DNA from: G963676205 sp964342525
GTDB taxonomy: Bacteria; Campylobacterota; Campylobacteria; Campylobacterales; Arcobacteraceae
DNA: 11,466 nt
Direction of reading: 5' to 3'
Assembly: GCA_964342525.1 (NCBI GenBank)
Contig: CAYFGQ010000093.1
Span: 1-11,466 of the forward strand
The position numbers and the translations under genes were made by a program. Every line of letters starts with the position of its first letter. The first letter of the stretch is position 1. The notes under the pieces are model-generated. The model saw nothing but the letters and a program-made list of their open reading frames with translations, searched no databases and was not told the DNA's origin. This document shows, in pieces, positions 1-5,961 of this stretch.

Positions 1-1
1 T

Positions 2-421
2 AGACCAGTACTTTATCATGGGGCATACCAAGCAAATGGTACAAATAATATAGCAGAATTAAATGCTTTTTATAAGGCTCTTCAACTATGCTCGGCAAAT
101 GTAGGGCATAAAAACACTATCCTTTCAGATTCTAAATATAGTATTGATTGTATAACCAATTGGGCTTATGGATGGAAATCTAGAGGTTGGACTAAAAAAG
201 GTGGAGAGATTAAAAATCTTGAGCTTATAAAAGCTGCCCATATGTTATTTGATAGAATTAAAGATCATCTTATCATCAAACATGTAAAAGGTCATGCTGG
301 GGTTGAGGGAAATGAACTAGCTGATAGAATGGCTGTATATACTATAAAAGCTAAAAATACAGACTATCAAAACTATGAGTATGTTTCAGTAGAAGAAGTA
401 CTTACTCTAAAGTCTTATTAA
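2..421 (+). CDS. rnhA: Ribonuclease HI, 3' part (5' end outside window)
   Basis: RNase HI cuts the RNA strand of RNA-DNA hybrids, such as primers and R-loops, in the cytoplasm. The open frame enters from the left edge and gives 139 residues ending at TAA 419-421. Three catalytic-site landmarks are visible, numbered in the fragment: E19 in NNIAELNA, D43 in ILSDSKYS, and H98 with D108 in KGHAGVEGNELADRMA. The Trp/Lys/Arg-rich stretch at residues 54-66 matches the basic substrate-binding handle of E. coli-type enzymes. The N-terminal strand with the first catalytic Asp lies outside the window, so intactness cannot be judged. Family RNases HI are about 145-160 residues, so little is missing. The family assignment is firm; the symbol follows from it. 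Confidence 0.9.
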   Translation, partial: RPVLYHGAYQANGTNNIAELNAFYKALQLCSANVGHKNTILSDSKYSIDCITNWAYGWKSRGWTKKGGEIKNLELIKAAHMLFDRIKDHLIIKHVKGHAGVEGNELADRMAVYTIKAKNTDYQNYEYVSVEEVLTLKSY

Positions 422-437
422 AAACAAATTCTAAAAT

Positions 438-456
438 AGGTCACATAATGTGACCT
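438..456. promoter_or_regulatory. Perfect 19-bp palindrome, possible operator of the lysine operon
   Basis: AGGTCACAT and ATGTGACCT are exact inverted copies around a single central A. The site lies 16 bp after the rnhA stop and about 100 bp before the dehydrogenase start. Symmetry and compactness suit a dimeric regulator. The distance to the candidate -10 at 512-517 would suit an activator better than a repressor. Alternatively, it is a 7-bp stem with a 5-nt loop acting as the rnhA terminator, but the following bases (TAAATTTAAA) are not a proper T-run. No regulator gene lies next to it. The palindrome is seen directly; its role is inferred. Confidence 0.45.
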
Positions 457-511
457 TAAATTTAAAATCTAAATATTTTCATAAATAAATCTTTGCCTTA
501 TATCGTTATAT

Positions 512-517
512 CATAAT
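512..517 (+). promoter_or_regulatory. Candidate -10 element (CATAAT) for the lysine operon
   Basis: CATAAT is one mismatch from TATAAT and lies 39 bases before the ATG at 557. No well-spaced -35 is seen, which is common for sigma-70 promoters in Campylobacterota. In DNA this AT-rich, chance matches are frequent, so this is only the best candidate. Confidence 0.25.
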
Positions 518-556
518 TTTATGTAAGTAATTGACTACGATTTCAAAGGAGTTAAT

Positions 557-1651
557 ATGAAACATAAAGTAATTATATTAGGATCAGGGAATATAGGATT
601 TACAGTAGCTTTGCTACTATCAAATAGTGGAGCTTATGAAGTTACTGTAGTTGCAAGAGACATTAAAAGGCTTGCATATCTTAGTAATGTAACAAATGTA
701 AATATCCTACAACATGACCTAGAAAAAGAGAGTTTTACAAATCTTTTAAAAGAGTATGATAGTGTGATCTCTGCACTTCCTTTTTATCTAAACTCAAAGG
801 TAGCAGAAGCTGCACTAAATGCAGGAATTAACTATTTTGATTTTACAGAAGATGTTAAAACTACCCAAAGTATAAAAAATATATCAAAAAATGCAAAAGA
901 AGGACAGGTATTTATCCCCCAATGTGGTTTAGCCCCAGGTTTTATATCTATACTTGCATATTCATTATTTAAAAAATTTGATCAGGTGCATAGCATCAAG
1001 ATGAGAGTAGGTGCATTGCCTCAAAACCCATCAAATAAAATACTTTACAATCTTACTTGGTCAACAGATGGACTTATAAATGAATACAGCAATGAGTGTT
1101 TTGCCATAAAAGATTCAAAACAAATAGCTATACAACCTTTAGAGGGATTAGAAAAGTTTTCCCTAGATGGACTTGAATATGAAGCCTTTAATACCTCTGG
1201 TGGACTAGGAACCCTATGTGAAACCTTAGAAAATAAGATAAAAGAGTTAAACTATAAAACCATCAGATACAAAGGACATAGGGAGTATATGGACTTTTTG
1301 ATAAATGGTCTATATCTGGGTAAAGAAAATAGAAGACATATTTTAAAAGAGATACTTGAATACGCTATACCTACGACAAAACAAGATGTGGTACTTATTT
1401 TTTGTAGTGCTACTGGTATCATAAATGGAAAACTACAACAAATAACAGATGTACGAAAGATATACAATCAAACTTTATATGAGCAAGAACTTAGCTCCAT
1501 ACAAGTTACTACAGCATCAGGTCTTTGTGCCGTTTTAGATATGGTAGTAAATGGAGATTTAACTTTAAGTGGTTTTATAAAACAAGAGGATATAAATATA
1601 GATGATTTTCTTTCAAATAGATTTGGAAAAGCTTATATAGCAAAGGAATAA
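557..1651 (+). CDS. L-lysine 6-dehydrogenase / saccharopine dehydrogenase family protein
   Basis: A cytoplasmic NAD(P)-dependent oxidoreductase of 364 residues. It probably makes allysine (alpha-aminoadipate 6-semialdehyde) either from L-lysine with release of ammonia or from saccharopine with release of glutamate. The N-terminal Rossmann fold carries GSGNIG at residues 9-14. Family motifs follow: CGLAPGF (123-129), WSTDGLINEY (168-177), TSGG (213-216) and YKTIRYKGH (233-241). As I recall them, the last three and the overall length match Geobacillus-type lysine 6-dehydrogenase well. The ATG has AAGGAG at 546-551. The next gene, 22 bp downstream, encodes an enzyme that uses allysine, which supports this role. 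No lysine-ketoglutarate reductase domain or gene is present here, which favours direct lysine oxidation, but the two activities cannot be separated by sequence alone. Confidence 0.82.
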   Translation: MKHKVIILGSGNIGFTVALLLSNSGAYEVTVVARDIKRLAYLSNVTNVNILQHDLEKESFTNLLKEYDSVISALPFYLNSKVAEAALNAGINYFDFTEDVKTTQSIKNISKNAKEGQVFIPQCGLAPGFISILAYSLFKKFDQVHSIKMRVGALPQNPSNKILYNLTWSTDGLINEYSNECFAIKDSKQIAIQPLEGLEKFSLDGLEYEAFNTSGGLGTLCETLENKIKELNYKTIRYKGHREYMDFLINGLYLGKENRRHILKEILEYAIPTTKQDVVLIFCSATGIINGKLQQITDVRKIYNQTLYEQELSSIQVTTASGLCAVLDMVVNGDLTLSGFIKQEDINIDDFLSNRFGKAYIAKE

Positions 1652-1673
1652 CAACTCTGAAAGGAGTATAGGG

Positions 1674-3215
1674 ATGAATGAGCTAATATTAAATGAACTT
1701 GGAATAAGTAGATTGATAAAAAAAGGTTTCTTACCATCTTTATATGTGGGTGATACTTATTATTATGAAAAAGGGGATATGTTCTCTACAAAAAGCCCCA
1801 TAGATTTACAAGAAAATATATCATTTAGAAAAACAAATAAAGATAGAGTAAGTAAAACAATACAAACACTAAAAGATGATTTTTCCCTCTGGCAAGAGGT
1901 GCCAGCACCTAAAAGGGGCGAAGTGATAAGGGTATTTGGGAATCTCATACGAGAAAAAAAAGAGCAACTTGCTTTTTTGATCACTTTAGAATCTGGGAAA
2001 ATATATGAAGAGGCTTTGGGTGAAGTACAAGAAGTTATAGATGTGTGTGATTTTGCAGTAGGACTATCACGACAACTTTATGGGCTAAGTATTGCTAGTG
2101 AGAGATATAGACATAAGATGATAGAGCAATGGCACCCCTTAGGTGTAGTTGGTATCATTTCAGCTTTTAATTTTCCTATGGCTGTATGGGCATGGAATGC
2201 TACTATTGCACTTGTATGTGGAAATGCCCTTATCTGGAAACCATCCACCCAAACACCCCTATGTGCAATAGCTTGCCATCTTTTACTCCAAAAAGCTATG
2301 AAAAACCTTGGTTTCCCACTAAATATAAATGCTTTGGTGATAGCTGATAGGGATATCTCCGAAGAGATAGTTGGGAGTAGGGATGTAAGACTTGTAAGTG
2401 CCACAGGTTCTGTAGCCATGGGTAAAGCCCTAGCTCCTAAAGTAGCATCAAGACTTGGAAGATTGCTTTTAGAACTTGGTGGAAATAATGCTATGATAGT
2501 AACCCCATCCGCTGATTTAGAGCTTACCAAAAGAGCTGTATTATTTTCAGCAGTTGGGACAGCAGGGCAAAGGTGTACCTCTTTGCGCAGACTTTTTGTA
2601 CATAAATCTATATCTAAAAAACTCACAAACTCCCTAATAAAAGCATATAAAACCATTAAAATAGGCGATCCCTTTGAAAAAGAAAATCTTATGGGACCAT
2701 TAGTAGGAAAAGGTGGATTTGATGCTATGCAAAAAGCTCTAAAAGAGATCAAAAAACAAGGTGGAGAGATTTTATATGGTGGAGATAGGGTGCTAAAAGA
2801 TGTACCTTACGGAGGATATTATGTAAATCCAGCCCTTGTAAAGATCAAACATAGTGCAAAAATTGTACAAACAGAAACCTTTGCACCTATTCTTTATATT
2901 ATAGAATATGAGGATTTTGATAAAGTTCTTAAACTGCACAATGATGTACCTCAAGGTTTATCTTCAGCTATTTTTACAAATGATATAAAAGAAGCAGAAG
3001 CCTTTATGAGTGCTAGAGGAAGTGACTGTGGTATTGCCAATGTAAATATTGGCACTAGTGGTGCTGAAATAGGTGGAGCCTTTGGTGGAGAGAAAGATAC
3101 AGGTGGAGGACGTGAGAGTGGAAGTGACTCTTGGAAAAACTATATGCGTAGGGTGACAAATACCATAAACTACTCCGATGAATTACCTTTATCCCAAGGT
3201 ATAAATTTTGGCTAA
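1674..3215 (+). CDS. Alpha-aminoadipate semialdehyde / piperideine-6-carboxylate dehydrogenase (ALDH7, antiquitin type)
   Basis: Oxidises allysine, which is in equilibrium with cyclic piperideine-6-carboxylate, to L-2-aminoadipate with NAD(P)+ in the cytoplasm. The protein has 513 residues, full length for the family. The catalytic residues are visible: Asn166 (SAFNFP), Glu267 (LELGGNN) and nucleophile Cys301 (GQRCTS). The coenzyme-site motif GSVAMG is at 245-250. The C-terminal signature is strongly antiquitin-like: NIGTSGAEIGGAFGGEK (458-474), GGGRESGSDSW (477-487), and a tail resembling INYSxxLPLxQGI. This separates it from generic aldehyde dehydrogenases. AAGGAG at 1661-1666 precedes the ATG, and the gene follows the dehydrogenase by 22 bp, so one operon is likely. 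The family call is firm. Use in lysine degradation is inferred from the pairing; pipecolate or betaine-aldehyde side roles, known for ALDH7, remain possible. Confidence 0.9.
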   Translation: MNELILNELGISRLIKKGFLPSLYVGDTYYYEKGDMFSTKSPIDLQENISFRKTNKDRVSKTIQTLKDDFSLWQEVPAPKRGEVIRVFGNLIREKKEQLAFLITLESGKIYEEALGEVQEVIDVCDFAVGLSRQLYGLSIASERYRHKMIEQWHPLGVVGIISAFNFPMAVWAWNATIALVCGNALIWKPSTQTPLCAIACHLLLQKAMKNLGFPLNINALVIADRDISEEIVGSRDVRLVSATGSVAMGKALAPKVASRLGRLLLELGGNNAMIVTPSADLELTKRAVLFSAVGTAGQRCTSLRRLFVHKSISKKLTNSLIKAYKTIKIGDPFEKENLMGPLVGKGGFDAMQKALKEIKKQGGEILYGGDRVLKDVPYGGYYVNPALVKIKHSAKIVQTETFAPILYIIEYEDFDKVLKLHNDVPQGLSSAIFTNDIKEAEAFMSARGSDCGIANVNIGTSGAEIGGAFGGEKDTGGGRESGSDSWKNYMRRVTNTINYSDELPLSQGINFG

Positions 3216-3234
3216 GCTAAAAATCTAGCTTAGC
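3211..3234 (+). terminator. Hairpin overlapping the aldehyde dehydrogenase stop codon
   Basis: GCTAAGCTA and TAGCTTAGC form a perfect 9-bp stem with a 6-nt A-rich loop, and the TAA stop (3213-3215) lies inside the first arm. The T-run (3242-3246) comes eight bases after the stem, so it is a suboptimal intrinsic terminator. It may instead protect the 3' end of the message. Confidence 0.55.
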
Positions 3235-3272
3235 TGTCGCATTTTTGTAATACAATTGTTATATGGATTACC

Positions 3273-3278
3273 TATAAT
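3273..3278 (+). promoter_or_regulatory. Consensus TATAAT just upstream of a terminator
   Basis: An exact TATAAT lies 17 bp before the strong hairpin at 3295. No convincing -35 is seen. If active, it would start a transcript near 3285 that ends about 40 bases later. A chance match in AT-rich DNA is quite possible. Confidence 0.25.
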
Positions 3279-3294
3279 TTTATTAGTAGAGATT

Positions 3295-3323
3295 AAGACA
3301 GGCGCGCAAACCTGTCTTTTTTT
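3295..3323 (+). terminator. Rho-independent terminator
   Basis: AAGACAGG and CCTGTCTT form a perfect 8-bp stem around an 8-nt loop (CGCGCAAA), followed at once by an uninterrupted run of T to 3323. This is the best intrinsic terminator in the window. It most likely ends the lysine operon, backing up the hairpin at 3211-3234. Confidence 0.85.
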
Positions 3324-3357
3324 ATGTCTAGACTTTATCCTCAATACACTTCTTTTA

Positions 3358-3366
3358 TGATATTAT
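3358..3366 (+). promoter_or_regulatory. Candidate extended -10 (TGATATTAT) for tex
   Basis: TGA followed by TATTAT has the form of an extended -10, 38 bases before the tex start and downstream of the terminator at 3295-3323. tex therefore needs its own promoter about here. No clear -35 is present. Confidence 0.35.
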
Positions 3367-3404
3367 TCAATTCAAAAAAATCCAAATAAAGAGTATCAAA
3401 ACAA

Positions 3405-5513
3405 ATGTATAAAATTATAAACATAATAAAAAATAAGATAGATTTAGATGAAAAATATATCAAAAATATAATTGAGCTTTTAGATGATGGAAGTACCATA
3501 GCCTTCATAGCTAGGTATAGGAAAGATCTTACAGGAAATGCTAGTGATGAAAAGCTTTTAGAGTTTAAAGAAACATATGAATATACTTTAAAACTTATAA
3601 AAAGAAAAGAAGATATTTTAAAGATTTTAAAAGAAAAAGACTCTTTAAATGATAAACTCCAAAAACAAATAGAGGAGGCTTTAACTCTAACTGTATTAGA
3701 AGATATTTACGAGCCTTATAAAGGTACAAAAAATACTAGAGCCGATGATGCTATAAAAAATGGTCTAGAGCCTTTAGCAAATATTATCCAGTCTATGAAA
3801 TATGCTACAAATGAAGTTGAGCAAAAAGCGCAAAGATTTTTAAATAAAAATATCACAAATATAAAAGATGCTATAAAAGGTGCTAGTGATATTATAGCCC
3901 TAAGATACTCCCAAGAAGTAAAAACAAAAGAAGCTTTACGTAAAAACTTAGCAAATCATGGGATCATAAGTACTAAAAAGACTAAAACCTTTGAAGAAGA
4001 TGGTTTATATAAAGATTTAGGAGAGATAAGCTCAAAAGCAAAGTTTCTTAAATCCCACAGACTTTTAGCCATATTTAGGGCTGTAAATGAAAAACAAATA
4101 TCACTAAAAGTGGAAGTGGATGAAGAGTTTATAATAAATGGTATAAAACAATATAGAATCCCGAAACATGCAAATAGCTCTAAAAAGTATGTGGAAGATG
4201 CTTATATAGATGGTTTAAAGCGTTTATTGCTTCCAAGTCTTAAAAGGGAGCTATTATCAAATCTAAAACAAAAAGCAAGTGATGAAGCTATAGAGCTTTT
4301 TGGTAAAAATCTATCAGAACTACTTATCACTCCACCACTTATAAACCAAGTGATCTTAGGAATGGACCCAGGATACAAAACAGGTTGTAAACTAGCAGTT
4401 TTAGATGAAAATGGAACTTTTTTAAACTCAAACGTAATATATCTATTAAGTGAACAAAACAAAAAAGAAGCTAATTTAAAAGTATTAGAGCTTATAAAAA
4501 AGTATAAAATCACAGCTATAGCCATAGGAAATGGTACAGCATCTAAAGAAACAGTACAATTTATAGCTGAGCTTAAAAAAACAAACTCTTTAGATATAAA
4601 CTACGCAGTTGTAAGTGAAATAGGGGCTTCAGTATATTCAGCATCTAAAATAGCTCAGGAGGAATACCCTGAACTTGATGTAACTATAAGAGGAGCAATA
4701 TCCATAGCTTCAAGACTTCGTGATCCAATGTCTGCACTTGTAAAGATAGATCCAAAATCCCTAGGAATAGGGCAATACCAACATGATGTGGATCAAAAGA
4801 AATTAGAATCAAAACTAAATGATACAACCTTTACCTTAGTAAATAAAGTAGGGGTAGATATAAATTCTGCATCCTATAAACTTTTATCTTTTGTATCTGG
4901 TATCACAGAAAACTTAGCTAAAAATATAGTAAAATTTAGGGATGAAATAGGGGTATTTAAAAGCAAAAAACAGCTTTTAAAGGTAAAAGGTATAGGAGCT
5001 AAGTCTTTTGAGCAATCTGTAGGCTTTTTACGTATTAAAGATGGAGATAGTTTTTTAGATAATAGTGGTATACACCCTGAAAACTACGATGTAGCGAGCT
5101 ATTTAAGAGAGAACTATGATCTAAATAGGGTGGATGTTTCTATATTAAAAGAGTTATCTGCTAAGTTTAATTGTGGATTGGAGAGTCTAAAAGATGTACT
5201 AATAGAGCTTAAAAAGCCGGGATATGATATAAGAGATGAGTTAGAACAGATATCATTTTGTGAAGAAATAAAGAGTATAGAGCAGCTAAAAGTAGGTGAT
5301 AAAGTAAATGGAGTGGTTAGAAATATCACTGACTTTGGAGCTTTTATAGATATAGGGCTTAAAAATGATGCTATGTTGCATATTTCCCAATACTCCCATA
5401 AACGTATCAATCACCTTATGGATGTGCTTAGTATAAACCAACAATTAAAAGATATAAAGATACAAAAAATTGATCTAGAAAAAGGAAGAATCTCTTTAAC
5501 TTTATTGGATTGA
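3405..5513 (+). CDS. tex: Tex, RNA-binding transcription accessory protein
   Basis: Tex is a conserved cytoplasmic nucleic-acid-binding protein, the bacterial relative of eukaryotic Spt6, linked to transcription and RNA fate. The 702-residue protein has the family's modules in order. The helical N-terminal Tex domain (about 1-190) contains IAFIARYRKDLTG and LEDIYEPYK. A YqgF/RNase H-like domain (about 316-445) opens with GMDPGYKTG and includes GNGTASKET. The conserved block around RGAISIASRLRDP and KIDPKSLGIGQYQHDV (429-462) follows. Next come helix-hairpin-helix repeats (about 480-545, KVGVDINSAS and VKGIGAKS), and finally an S1 domain (about 628-702, VGDKVNGVVRNITDFGAFIDIG). It is shorter than E. 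coli Tex (about 773) mainly because it stops at the S1 domain, lacking the usual charged C-terminal tail. The ribosome site is weak (AAAGAG at about 3388). The gene appears monocistronic, with hairpins on both sides. Confidence 0.95.
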   Translation: MYKIINIIKNKIDLDEKYIKNIIELLDDGSTIAFIARYRKDLTGNASDEKLLEFKETYEYTLKLIKRKEDILKILKEKDSLNDKLQKQIEEALTLTVLEDIYEPYKGTKNTRADDAIKNGLEPLANIIQSMKYATNEVEQKAQRFLNKNITNIKDAIKGASDIIALRYSQEVKTKEALRKNLANHGIISTKKTKTFEEDGLYKDLGEISSKAKFLKSHRLLAIFRAVNEKQISLKVEVDEEFIINGIKQYRIPKHANSSKKYVEDAYIDGLKRLLLPSLKRELLSNLKQKASDEAIELFGKNLSELLITPPLINQVILGMDPGYKTGCKLAVLDENGTFLNSNVIYLLSEQNKKEANLKVLELIKKYKITAIAIGNGTASKETVQFIAELKKTNSLDINYAVVSEIGASVYSASKIAQEEYPELDVTIRGAISIASRLRDPMSALVKIDPKSLGIGQYQHDVDQKKLESKLNDTTFTLVNKVGVDINSASYKLLSFVSGITENLAKNIVKFRDEIGVFKSKKQLLKVKGIGAKSFEQSVGFLRIKDGDSFLDNSGIHPENYDVASYLRENYDLNRVDVSILKELSAKFNCGLESLKDVLIELKKPGYDIRDELEQISFCEEIKSIEQLKVGDKVNGVVRNITDFGAFIDIGLKNDAMLHISQYSHKRINHLMDVLSINQQLKDIKIQKIDLEKGRISLTLLD

Positions 5514-5527
5514 TTTCTTAGCCCTAT

Positions 5528-5563
5528 TAGCTAATATTATTGATATATTAGCTACTAATTTTT
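5528..5563 (+). terminator. Terminator-like hairpin after tex
   Basis: TAGCTAATAT (5528-5537) and ATATTAGCTA (5545-5554) form a perfect 10-bp stem with a 7-nt loop. A run of five T (5559-5563) comes four bases later. The stem is AT-rich and so weak per base pair, but its position 14 bp after the tex stop suits termination. Confidence 0.6.
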
Positions 5564-5712
5564 CTACATAATAAACTAATAAAATTCTCATCATACTATT
5601 AAAAAACAATTTCTAAATAGTATAATAAAGTTAATTTTTCAATTATTCAAAGTTCGTAAAAAAATAGAATTTATAATATAACACTATTTAAGTCTATCTA
5701 ATATATAAAATG

Positions 5713-5727
5713 CTTAATAGTATTAAG
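5713..5727. repeat. 15-bp palindrome CTTAATA-G-TATTAAG
   Basis: A perfect 7-1-7 inverted repeat. Its right half, as GTATTAAGA, recurs directly at 5752-5760, 32 bp downstream. This could be an operator with a degenerate second half-site, but short A/T palindromes arise easily by chance here. Confidence 0.35.
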
Positions 5728-5838
5728 ATATCTACAGTATAAGACTTAAAGGTATTAAGAGTTATATAAATGCAAACATGTATAGATATATAGCTCTCCT
5801 CTGAGAAACATATCTTTTGTAAAGAATTTATATTATGT

Positions 5839-5869
5839 TAACCAATATATATAAAATTGTGTAACCAAT
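5839..5869 (+). repeat. Direct repeat TAACCAAT, two copies 23 bp apart
   Basis: TAACCAAT occurs at 5839-5846 and 5862-5869. The period is roughly two helical turns, so both copies face nearly the same side of the DNA, about 95-120 bp before the ppiD-like gene. This could be a tandem protein-binding site. No known regulator motif is recognised. Confidence 0.3.
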
Positions 5870-5923
5870 GGGCTTTCCTATGTTAAGGTGTAGAAAATAT
5901 AAACAAATCTAAAGCAAGTTTTT

Positions 5924-5929
5924 TATAAT
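5924..5929 (+). promoter_or_regulatory. Probable -10 element of the ppiD-ftsA-ftsZ operon
   Basis: An exact TATAAT preceded by a T-run, the usual form of sigma-70 promoters in Campylobacterota, which often lack a clear -35. A start near 5936 would give a leader of about 25 nt containing the AAGGA ribosome site (5948-5952). An alternative pair, TTGTGT (5857-5862) and TATGTT (5879-5884) with a 16-bp spacer, lies further upstream. Confidence 0.45.
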
Positions 5930-5961
5930 ATATCACCTAATTTAATAAAGGAATTTTTTAT

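Larger units (their letters stand above)
5564..5923. other. AT-rich intergenic region without a recognisable gene
   Basis: Neither strand holds an open frame with a ribosome site longer than about 20 codons, and no tRNA or other known RNA is recognisable. The region contains an 8-bp inverted repeat (ATACTATT 5593-5600 and AATAGTAT 5616-5623), an odd 15-bp palindrome (5713-5727), a second copy of GTATTAAGA at 5752-5760, two TAACCAAT copies (5839, 5862), and several TATAAT hexamers such as 5672-5677. It may be the regulatory region of the division operon, house a small RNA, or be decayed DNA. Confidence 0.5.

Noticed and set aside
438..456. CRP-type binding site
   Set aside because: TCACA and TGTGA occur in the reverse order and with the wrong spacing for TGTGA-N6-TCACA.
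2078..2752. Long minus-strand open frame (224 codons) inside the aldehyde dehydrogenase gene
   Set aside because: It lies wholly opposite a full-length, motif-complete ALDH7 gene, has no recognisable domain, and is a codon-bias shadow.
5869..5916. Small open frame starting at ATG 5869 in the gap
   Set aside because: It has only about 14 codons, no ribosome site and no similarity to anything known.
5564..5961. Replication origin in the AT-rich gap
   Set aside because: No DnaA-box cluster is seen, and no dnaA, dnaN or other origin-linked gene is nearby.
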